Translations under genes and position numbers: made by a program
The notes under the pieces: model-generated
Seen by the model: only the letters and a program-made list of their open reading frames with translations
Told to the model about the DNA's origin: nothing
Databases searched by the model: none
Shown: piece by piece, positions 7,408 to 13,450 of the stretch
Layout of the letters: each line of letters opens with the position of its first letter
Numbering within the stretch: position 1 is the stretch's first letter
From: Thermoplasmata archaeon
GTDB lineage: Archaea; Thermoplasmatota; Thermoplasmata; Thermoplasmatales; Thermoplasmataceae
DNA: 15,170 bases
Assembly (NCBI GenBank): GCA_021806355.1
Contig: JAJZXT010000122.1
Location: forward strand, 1 to 15,170
Reading direction: 5' to 3'

Positions 7408-8046
7408 TCATTTGAGCTTCGCACCACAATTTTTACAGAATTTTGAATCAACTTCTACGGATTGAGAACATTCAGGGCATGATGAGAACAGGTTTTTCGG
7501 GTAATTGTTTTCTGAGACAACAATATCCTTTATGTCATCATTCTGATTTTCGTTCCTTACATATCCTGGTGCATTTCTTTTTTGGGATTCCATAATCATG
7601 TTTATACTATTCTTGGGTGTCTTTGCTTTTGTCACTTCTAGATTACGCCTGAATTGCTCCTCATCATCCTTCTTGATTGCTTCAGAATACTTGGATCTTG
7701 CAGTAGAAGACCATTTTTTTATCTCCTCCATCCACGCTTTAGGCTTTCTCACGGAAAATTCAACACTTTTTAAATCGGATACTTCCCTATATTCAACTCT
7801 GATCCGCTTTTTGGTGAAAAGCTTAACAATTGGCACAGCAGAAGAAACATTTTCTATGTTGTAGATCGGAACCAATAGATAAATCTTTGATGCCTCAGCG
7901 CTTAGAAGTTTTCTGCTCCCTTTTTTTTCGTATATCAATTTCTTATCCGTCAGGTAAAGAACACCATTTTCAATTGATGCATCATCCTTGGTCAGGACTG
8001 ATTCCTCCTTGAGGAGTTCATGTTCATCCGAATCATACATTGGCAT
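7408..8046 (-). CDS. PH/GRAM-like domain protein with C-terminal zinc ribbon
   Basis: This 212-residue soluble protein has three parts. Residues about 14-110 look like a bacterial/archaeal PH or GRAM-like beta domain: SIENGVLYLTDKKLIYEKKG is the typical 'gxLylTdkrLiye' strand pair, followed by further strands and the closing helix AWMEEIKKW (104-112). Residues about 113-185 are a charged, probably disordered linker. The C-terminus is a treble-clef/zinc-ribbon with Cys190, Cys193, Cys204 and Cys207 (CPEC...CKNC), as found on many archaeal membrane-associated proteins. No membrane segment or signal peptide is seen. The gene is divergent from the five-gene membrane operon and shares the 144-base intergenic region with it, so a linked function at the membrane is possible but unproven. 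ATG 8046 fits the TATA box; ATG 8040 is an alternative two codons in. Confidence 0.7.
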   Translation of the reverse strand: MPMYDSDEHELLKEESVLTKDDASIENGVLYLTDKKLIYEKKGSRKLLSAEASKIYLLVPIYNIENVSSAVPIVKLFTKKRIRVEYREVSDLKSVEFSVRKPKAWMEEIKKWSSTARSKYSEAIKKDDEEQFRRNLEVTKAKTPKNSINMIMESQKRNAPGYVRNENQNDDIKDIVVSENNYPKNLFSSCPECSQSVEVDSKFCKNCGAKLK

Positions 8047-8052
8047 ATATCT

Positions 8053-8062
8053 AGCATATGCT
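8053..8062. promoter_or_regulatory. Perfect 10-bp palindrome, candidate operator
   Basis: AGCATATGCT is its own reverse complement. It lies between the TATA-like box and the start codon of the PH/zinc-ribbon gene, a place where a bound repressor would block transcription start. GCATAT also occurs 11 bases away at 8043-8048, one helical turn from the copy at 8054-8059. A chance occurrence in A/T-rich DNA cannot be ruled out. Confidence 0.3.
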
Positions 8063-8069
8063 GTCAGCC

Positions 8070-8077
8070 AATATTAA
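8070..8077 (-). promoter_or_regulatory. TATA-like element for the PH/zinc-ribbon gene
   Basis: TTAATATT on the minus strand is centred about 27 nt upstream of ATG 8046, the spacing expected for a leaderless archaeal gene. Confidence 0.4.
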
Positions 8078-8163
8078 CATTTCATAAATCTAACAAACTA
8101 CTCTCAAACAAAAATCAGAGGGTGTAAGGTCACTATCTTCCCTGAGATCGTACACTAAAACAC

Positions 8164-8170
8164 TTAATAA
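8164..8170 (+). promoter_or_regulatory. TATA box of the five-gene MoxR/DUF58 operon
   Basis: TTAATAA is centred 24 nt upstream of the ATG at 8191, with the A-rich AAAACAC just before it as a possible TFB-recognition element. No Shine-Dalgarno motif precedes the ATG, so the first gene is probably leaderless while the following genes use ribosome-binding sites. Confidence 0.5.
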
Positions 8171-8190
8171 GTAAATTTGAATAATGTAGT

Positions 8191-9405
8191 ATGGTATCAA
8201 AGTCTTCAAAGACTATTGCTTTGACTTTACTTGTTGTTATAATAGCCTCATGGTTATTAATTTCCTCGATTTCAAACCTTCAACCCATTCAATCAGGAAT
8301 CAACGGGCCGACAAGTGGTCCTGGGGCCGCCAGCACAGGAAGTGGCAGTGGTTCTGGGGGTGGGGGAACTGGTGGAACAAACGGAGGAAATCTTTTTAAT
8401 TTTCAACTCCCGAATTTTAATTTTAATTTTAATTTGCCAAGCTTTAAGTCTCTTTCACTGCTGATCCCTAATATTCCTAGATTTAATATTCCATTTATCC
8501 ATTTTGCCTTGCCCAAATTTAATCTGAAACTATTTGGTGGTTCGAGGAAAAATGCGGATAAAAGCCCCGGACAAGCAAGCGGTTCAACTTCAGGAGCAGG
8601 TGGAAAAACAACAACCAATAATCCGATAAATCCATTAATGATCAATGAAGATTTAATTTTGATTATAATAGCAATTGTCGCCTCCGCGATGGCAATCTGG
8701 TTTCTGATGAAAATTAAGAGGGGAGGGGCTTTTGAAAAGCGGGAGAAGATAAAGAAAATCAGGCCAAAAGATCCAGAATTTGAGGTTGAAGACTTAGTGA
8801 TGGAACCAGAAATTGAAGGTTTAAAACCAAATATGCGGGATGAAGATAGAATGTATTCACCGTTTTTATTTGGCAACAGGGAAACCGCTATGAAAGGCTG
8901 GGGAGGAAAGGGGATGATAAGACCCATGATTGCAGAGGATCTTCCTCTGTCATGGTCAATGAATAATCCATTGGGTTTAGCAATTGACGACAGTCTTAAG
9001 ATTGATCTTAACGGCTTGGAGGTTGCAAGAAAAGATGGAAACCACATTTACATCAAACTAAAAGCAAACTGCAACAAGATTACCGGGAAATCTGGCATCA
9101 CAAGCGACACAAAGATCATCAGGGGCGTTGATTATGAAAGCGATATCAGGGATGTTTTTAGATTGAACATGAAGGAATACCTCAACAAGAGTAACCAGAC
9201 ATTGACCTTCAGAGAAATTGCAAAAAGTAATGATGAACTGAAAAAAAGTATAAAGAGAAATGAAGATTTCCAAAGGGCCCTTTACGCGTTCGAAAAGATC
9301 TTTTATGGAGCGAAGGACGCTGACAGGACTATTTATGAAATGTTTTTAAGAGGCATGATGCACGGTATTTATAATCCCATCGTATTCACCTGCGGAGATA
9401 ATTAA
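8191..9405 (+). CDS. Membrane protein with extracytoplasmic Gly-rich and Asn-Phe/Leu-Pro repeats and a C-terminal DUF4129-like domain
   Basis: The 404-residue protein starts with a membrane helix (about 8-26, basic residues before it). Residues 34-67 are a Gly/Ser/Thr linker. Residues 69-116 alternate Asn and Phe with spaced Leu-Pro/Ile-Pro pairs (QLPNFNFNFNLP, IPNIPRFNIPF, LPKFNLKLF), followed by a second Gly/Ser/Thr stretch. A second membrane helix lies at about 153-174, then a very basic segment (MKIKRGG to KKIRPK). By the positive-inside rule, residues 27-152 face outside and the C-terminal half faces the cytoplasm. Residues about 315-392 (LTFREIAKSNDELKKS, then YAFEKIFYGAKDAD) resemble DUF4129, the domain found at the C-terminus of TgpA-like transglutaminases and in MoxR clusters. 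No protease or transglutaminase catalytic triad is visible. It is the promoter-proximal gene, and its TAA overlaps the next ATG by one base. Confidence 0.7.
   Translation: MVSKSSKTIALTLLVVIIASWLLISSISNLQPIQSGINGPTSGPGAASTGSGSGSGGGGTGGTNGGNLFNFQLPNFNFNFNLPSFKSLSLLIPNIPRFNIPFIHFALPKFNLKLFGGSRKNADKSPGQASGSTSGAGGKTTTNNPINPLMINEDLILIIIAIVASAMAIWFLMKIKRGGAFEKREKIKKIRPKDPEFEVEDLVMEPEIEGLKPNMRDEDRMYSPFLFGNRETAMKGWGGKGMIRPMIAEDLPLSWSMNNPLGLAIDDSLKIDLNGLEVARKDGNHIYIKLKANCNKITGKSGITSDTKIIRGVDYESDIRDVFRLNMKEYLNKSNQTLTFREIAKSNDELKKSIKRNEDFQRALYAFEKIFYGAKDADRTIYEMFLRGMMHGIYNPIVFTCGDN
8413..8435 (+). repeat. Hexanucleotide tandem repeat AATTTT (about 3.8 copies) coding Asn-Phe
   Basis: Three perfect AATTTT units followed by AATTT(g) lie inside the DUF4129-type gene. 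The unit is exactly two codons (AAT TTT), so gain or loss of copies changes the number of Asn-Phe dipeptides without breaking the frame. Confidence 0.85.
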
Positions 9406-10532
9406 TGGAATCCACACGAAGCTTAAATTCATCAGCCATAAGGTATGGTATAACTATACTTGTCCTGATAATAATTGCATCATTGTCACAATTCTCAGGA
9501 TTGATCCTGTTTTTTTACATATTCCTTGCATTCATCGTGTTTTTTGGAATCCGCTTCTTTGGAGTGATAGCTTCTGTTCTTGACTATAGAATAATTTCAA
9601 AGTTTATCAAGTATATTTTCTCCGCCGGAGCATTTCTCTTTATTCTGGAATTTATACTGCTTTCCCTTGGATATCTTTTTGTATCCGCCCTTGACCCTGC
9701 CTATTCCCTGTTTCCTTTCTTCTTTTTAACTCTCTGGATACTATTCATGCTTCTTGGCGGGGATCGTGAATTATCAGACCACTCACCATTTGTTTCAGAA
9801 TATTTCAGGAAATTGTCATCATCATTCCTCTTCTTTTCTTTATCACTCTTTGCTTTCTATTATTCTTATTCAAATTTTGATCTTGTGGTTCTCTTTCCTG
9901 CTCTTCTTTATACCGCAATATCCAGTTTTATATTCTCCATTTTCCCCCTCCTATCGTCTTCCAGCGATAATTTTAGAAAGAATATAGGAGAATACATTTC
10001 AGTGCAATATATAAAATGGGAAATTGCGGCGTTTATACTTGGATTCTTCCAGGGGCTGCTGGCTGTTCCAAAGCCTGCATCAGAAAATTCAACACTCCTT
10101 CTGGTCCTGTTGTTATTAATAGTTATAGCCGTGTTGGTTGCTATTTGGAAAACCTACAGGCAGGCAACTGACAATTTCATAGAAACTCAGCTGGGTCTGT
10201 ATGAAAAATTCAAGAGAAGAGAAAACATCACGTCAAATGCCGGTATCGATTATTTGTCCAGGGCTATCGATGAATTTAACTCGACCGGAAGAAAGGAAAG
10301 GATCGTCCTATCCATTACTTCCTATTTGACCAGGCTTGGGAAAACAGAATTGGAGATTGAAGGTTACCTCAAAGGCATAATCGGATATAAAAGCAGAAAT
10401 CTAAGGAACTATGGAATCACAAACCGGAACGCCATAATCAAGAGTGAAATTCGGCAGCGTAGCGCCATTATAAAGGCAATGGTTGCATCAATAAAGAAAA
10501 ATGAAGGTGAGGAAAATGCAGGACAGCAATGA
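9405..10532 (+). CDS. Polytopic membrane protein of the MoxR/DUF58 operon, unknown function
   Basis: I do not recognise a named family. The 375-residue protein has about eight hydrophobic segments in its first 250 residues (approximately 14-30, 33-57, 70-95, 101-118, 138-156, 160-183, 205-222 and 229-249). Many are Phe/Leu/Ile-rich, and polar loops contain GGDRELSDHS and SSSSDNFRKN. The C-terminal 125 residues (251-375) are soluble, charged and probably helical, with no Cys pairs or nucleotide-binding motif, and likely lie in the cytoplasm. GGAGAT stands five bases before the ATG, which overlaps the previous stop (TAATG), so translation is coupled. Its place between the DUF4129-type gene and the ATPase suggests a membrane platform that could use its cytoplasmic tail to contact MoxR; this is inference from context only. 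Confidence 0.65.
   Translation: MESTRSLNSSAIRYGITILVLIIIASLSQFSGLILFFYIFLAFIVFFGIRFFGVIASVLDYRIISKFIKYIFSAGAFLFILEFILLSLGYLFVSALDPAYSLFPFFFLTLWILFMLLGGDRELSDHSPFVSEYFRKLSSSFLFFSLSLFAFYYSYSNFDLVVLFPALLYTAISSFIFSIFPLLSSSSDNFRKNIGEYISVQYIKWEIAAFILGFFQGLLAVPKPASENSTLLLVLLLLIVIAVLVAIWKTYRQATDNFIETQLGLYEKFKRRENITSNAGIDYLSRAIDEFNSTGRKERIVLSITSYLTRLGKTELEIEGYLKGIIGYKSRNLRNYGITNRNAIIKSEIRQRSAIIKAMVASIKKNEGEENAGQQ
10506..10510 (+). promoter_or_regulatory. Shine-Dalgarno motif that fixes the MoxR start
   Basis: GGTGA lies five bases upstream of ATG 10516. The ATG at 10501 five codons earlier has no such motif, so 10516 is the better start, within the last codons of the preceding gene. Confidence 0.65.
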
Positions 10533-11484
10533 AGTAAATGAAGAGATTGAAAAAGCAGACAGAAAACTAGCACAAATGATGGATGAGATACAGAAATACT
10601 ATGTGGGAGACAGGGAGATCATTTCTAAGATAATAGCATCGCTGCTGGCATCCGGGCATGTTCTCCTTGAAGACAATCCTGGCATTGGAAAGACCTTTGT
10701 TGCAAAATTGATTTCAACTATCCTTGGAATCCAGTACAAAAGAATACAGTTCACGCCAGATCTATTGCCAAGTGACATACTTGGGACAAAGGTATATAGG
10801 CCGGCTAAGGGCGAATTTGAACTCGTAAAGGGTCCAATATTCTGCAACCTGCTTCTCGCTGACGAAATAAACCGGGCGCCTCCGAAGACCCAGTCTGCAC
10901 TTCTTGAGGCAATGGAAGAACGGCAGGTTACGATAGAGGGTGAAACAATTCCACTCCCCAAACCTTTCATCGTAATTGCAACTCAGAACCCAATTGAATT
11001 TGAAGGAACATATCCACTCCCTGAAGCGCAAATGGACAGGTTCATGATAAGGTTGTCCTTTGGCTACCCCCCTGATGATACACAAATCCTGAAAAGAAGA
11101 ATTGCCTGGACAAATGATGATCCCAGCGCTGGCGCAATGAAAATCTTTTCTCCTGATTCTTTAATGGAGATTCAAAAGTTAGTTGAAAATTCAGTAACGG
11201 TAGATGACAAGTTAATCAGCTATATATCAAGCTTTGGTGGCATCAGGAAAGATCCGAGAGTACTTGCAGGACCCAGCCCCAGAGGGTTGATATCACTTAT
11301 GAGGCTTGCCAGGGCTATGGCTCTCCTTGACTCTAGAGATTTTGTAATACCTGATGATGTTAAATTGCTGGCAAAAGAGTGCCTTTCGCATAGAATTGTC
11401 CTGAAGCCAGACCAGGTAATGGAAGATATTCCATCCTCAAAGATAATAGATGACTTCATGAAAAAAGAACCTGTCCCTAAGTGA
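10516..11484 (+). CDS. MoxR-family AAA+ ATPase
   Basis: MoxR ATPases act as chaperone-like motors that work with vWA/DUF58-type partner proteins. The 322-residue cytoplasmic protein has Walker A DNPGIGKT (53-60), Walker B LLLADEINRAPPKTQ (112-126) and the typical MoxR stretch ALLEAMEERQVTIEG (128-142). It also has sensor 1 in IATQNPIEFEGTYPLPEAQ (154-172), Arg175 in MDRF as arginine finger, and a sensor-2-like GPSPRG in the lid domain. Length is normal for the family and all key residues are intact, so it should hydrolyse ATP. It overlaps the upstream gene by 17 bases, and the DUF58 gene follows after 6 bases. That neighbour is the usual partner, so the pair probably acts together at the membrane. 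No frame problem is seen. Confidence 0.93.
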   Translation: MQDSNEVNEEIEKADRKLAQMMDEIQKYYVGDREIISKIIASLLASGHVLLEDNPGIGKTFVAKLISTILGIQYKRIQFTPDLLPSDILGTKVYRPAKGEFELVKGPIFCNLLLADEINRAPPKTQSALLEAMEERQVTIEGETIPLPKPFIVIATQNPIEFEGTYPLPEAQMDRFMIRLSFGYPPDDTQILKRRIAWTNDDPSAGAMKIFSPDSLMEIQKLVENSVTVDDKLISYISSFGGIRKDPRVLAGPSPRGLISLMRLARAMALLDSRDFVIPDDVKLLAKECLSHRIVLKPDQVMEDIPSSKIIDDFMKKEPVPK

Positions 11485-11485
11485 T
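11481..11485 (+). promoter_or_regulatory. Shine-Dalgarno motif before the TTG start of the DUF58 gene
   Basis: GTGAT, complementary to the 3' end of archaeal 16S rRNA, ends five bases before TTG 11491 and overlaps the MoxR stop. It supports TTG as the start, since the frame contains a stop only two codons upstream and no ATG nearby. Confidence 0.5.
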
Positions 11486-11490
11486 GAAGC

Positions 11491-12801
11491 TTGATTAAGG
11501 AATGGAGCAAACAGCTGATAACTTTAGTGCTGTTAGCGGCAGTTATTGCGGCAATAGCAATTATAGCCACTGAAAAAACACTGATTCTGGGTATTTTCTT
11601 TCCCATTATATTCGTCCTTATCATTCTTTATACAGTCAAAGACGTTCAGATTTCACTGTCTGTACAATCCCCCCAGAGACTTAAGGTAGGAGAGGAAGCG
11701 TATTTTTACGTGAAGATCGTATCTAAGGGTGGATTCGGTCTTTTCAATATTACACTGCCCACATTCAGCGAGATGGAAATAGTTGAAGGTACAAACGTTT
11801 GCTTAATGTTCAAGAGCTTCAGGGAGAGGGAGAAGGAAGTTTCATTCAAGATAAGGACAACGAGGAGAGGCATTTTTGATCTCTCAAATACTGAAATAAC
11901 CTACATCCCAGTAATAGGCATTGTTAAAAGTGAAAAGATCACGATACAGACATCGAAAACTATTGAGGTAGTCCCCGCAATTACAATGCTGAAGAAATCA
12001 CAGTTCCAGTTTAGAAGCAAGGTTATTAAGCCAAGGATCGCTATTTCCAGATTGGGGCCGCCTTCAAATGATTTTGAATCCATACGTGACTATATCCCGG
12101 GTGACCCTTACAAGACAATTAACTGGAAAGCAACAGCTAGAAGAAACTCACAGGAAAAATTGCTTGTGAATGTATATGAACGGGAGGGAATGAAGACATT
12201 CATTTTTATTCTGGATCGGGGGTCAAATATGCTAAGCGGGTCTTCGAGCAATAATCCCCTTGAATATTCAATCCCCTTGATCCTTTCCGGTGCCAAATAC
12301 CTTACTTCAAAAGGCTCTAATGTTGGCTTCTGGGAGACAAGGACATTCTCCGAAACAAAGGCACCGTATATTCAACCTTCCTCGGGAGCAGACACATATA
12401 CAAAATTGAGAAGAATTCTCATCAGGGTTGAGGCAGTAAGAAACAAGAATATTAAATATAAGGCAGATAAAACTCTGTCGCATATAATAGCGGAAACATT
12501 GCCTCAGGTCATGCTTATTACAAGCCTCAATGAGTCTAACTATGGAAATATATCTGAATTTTCTTCTTCCCTCATGGCTTCCGGGGCTAGACTAACGATT
12601 ATGGACATTCTATCTGAGGGAATCTCGGCGAAGTATAGAAGGGAGGATATATCAGGACTGTTTCAGAGAAAAATAATTAAAAATACGAAGAGTGGAATCT
12701 ATAAGGCTTTTCCCAGTGGATGTACCATTGTCCAGTGGGAACCTGTATCAGAGAATCTTGGTATTGCCGCTGCTCGCCTGGCTATGCTATCGGGGTGGTG
12801 A
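11491..12801 (+). CDS. DUF58 membrane-anchored vWA-like protein
   Basis: DUF58 proteins are standard partners of MoxR ATPases. This one has 436 residues: a double membrane anchor (about 8-26 and 30-48), a beta-rich region (50-165) resembling the N-terminal sandwich of the family, and the DUF58 signature DFESIRDYIPGDPYKTINWK (194-213). A vWA-like Rossmann domain follows, starting with FIFILDRGSNM (237-247). The metal site is not the canonical DxSxS but D-R-G-S-N, so Mg binding may be weakened; this is common in the DUF58 branch. The first codon is TTG. An ATG at 11484 overlaps the MoxR stop but its frame ends after four codons; removing one base would join it to DUF58 as MKLIKEW. The cytoplasmic domain probably meets MoxR. 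Confidence 0.88.
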   Translation: MIKEWSKQLITLVLLAAVIAAIAIIATEKTLILGIFFPIIFVLIILYTVKDVQISLSVQSPQRLKVGEEAYFYVKIVSKGGFGLFNITLPTFSEMEIVEGTNVCLMFKSFREREKEVSFKIRTTRRGIFDLSNTEITYIPVIGIVKSEKITIQTSKTIEVVPAITMLKKSQFQFRSKVIKPRIAISRLGPPSNDFESIRDYIPGDPYKTINWKATARRNSQEKLLVNVYEREGMKTFIFILDRGSNMLSGSSSNNPLEYSIPLILSGAKYLTSKGSNVGFWETRTFSETKAPYIQPSSGADTYTKLRRILIRVEAVRNKNIKYKADKTLSHIIAETLPQVMLITSLNESNYGNISEFSSSLMASGARLTIMDILSEGISAKYRREDISGLFQRKIIKNTKSGIYKAFPSGCTIVQWEPVSENLGIAAARLAMLSGW

Positions 12802-12804
12802 AGA

Positions 12805-13407
12805 ATGAGATACCAGGTTTCACTGTATATTGGTATTGCTTCATTCATCTCTTATTCGTTGCTGTTACTCTTGATATCGAGTTATTTGCTGGCACAGATG
12901 GTTATCATTATTTCAATAATCCTGTTTGTGCTTGGCATTTTCATCATGTCCTCATTCTCTTCAGAGGAAAGAAGCACCGAGCCAAGAAATAAACTGAAGT
13001 TCATTGCAGTTCTCCTTCCAATCATGATGATAATATTTTCCAGAGGCTATCTCGCCCAACACTTCACCGGTTTTTACTCATACAACACCGCGGATACAAT
13101 ATTTATAGCAGTTCTTTTTCCCATTGCAGAATTATCCGTGGTAATCCTTTCCAATTATGAATCTGCAATCTATTTTGGAAAGAGGTCGGAAAGAGCGGGA
13201 TATAACATGGAAGACGTGGATCAGGAATTGGGAAGATTCTCAAGGGTTATCCTGTTGATAACACTGTTATCAGTTGCCCTAGGTTATGTGTCATTTTTAG
13301 CAGTGCTCACGTTACCTACATTTGATATTGGTTTAATTCCGGCGCTTATCATCTTCTTTGCCGTTATCATAATCCTGATGAGGAACACCATAAGCAAGAC
13401 CTCATAA
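12805..13407 (+). CDS. Six-helix membrane protein of the MoxR/DUF58 operon, unknown function
   Basis: No named family is recognised. The 200-residue protein has six predicted membrane helices (about 7-25, 29-50, 66-84, 97-116, 147-170 and 174-192), joined by short loops. The largest loop, 117-146 (NYESAIYFGKRSERAGYNMEDVDQELGRFS), is charged and may be the cytoplasmic contact face. There are no Cys or His clusters and no transporter signature. GGTGA at 12797-12801 precedes the ATG and overlaps the DUF58 stop, so the gene is the tightly coupled last member of the operon. Haloarchaeal MoxR-DUF58 clusters also carry small polytopic membrane proteins in similar places, which makes a structural role in the same complex likely, but no sequence homology to them can be claimed from inspection. 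Confidence 0.65.
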   Translation: MRYQVSLYIGIASFISYSLLLLLISSYLLAQMVIIISIILFVLGIFIMSSFSSEERSTEPRNKLKFIAVLLPIMMIIFSRGYLAQHFTGFYSYNTADTIFIAVLFPIAELSVVILSNYESAIYFGKRSERAGYNMEDVDQELGRFSRVILLITLLSVALGYVSFLAVLTLPTFDIGLIPALIIFFAVIIILMRNTISKTS

Positions 13408-13450
13408 CAAATGCCTGTTTTTCATTACCGTTTGAAAACGTGAGCGAAAC
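13408..13450. terminator. Convergent intergenic region, possible T-run terminator for the plus-strand operon
   Basis: Only 43 bases separate the convergent operon and the helicase-nuclease gene. TTTTT at 13418-13422, 11 bases after the operon stop, is the kind of T-run at which archaeal RNA polymerase can stop. The small palindrome CGTTTGAAAACG at 13429-13440 has only a 5-base stem with a 2-base loop and is unlikely to form a hairpin. Confidence 0.25.

Noticed and set aside
8403..9047. 214-codon open frame on the minus strand opposite the DUF4129-type gene
   Set aside because: It is antisense to a well-supported gene with a promoter and conserved domain; its hydrophobic, Ser/Pro/Ile-rich composition is what the complement of Asn/Lys/Gly-rich codons gives, and no start signals are present.
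10599..11085. Two overlapping minus-strand open frames (123 and 107 codons) opposite MoxR
   Set aside because: MoxR has every conserved motif in the plus frame; the antisense frames show no domain pattern and no promoter.
13429..13440. CGTTTGAAAACG palindrome as an intrinsic terminator hairpin
   Set aside because: A 5-base stem with a 2-base loop is too small to be stable, and no T-run follows it on either strand.
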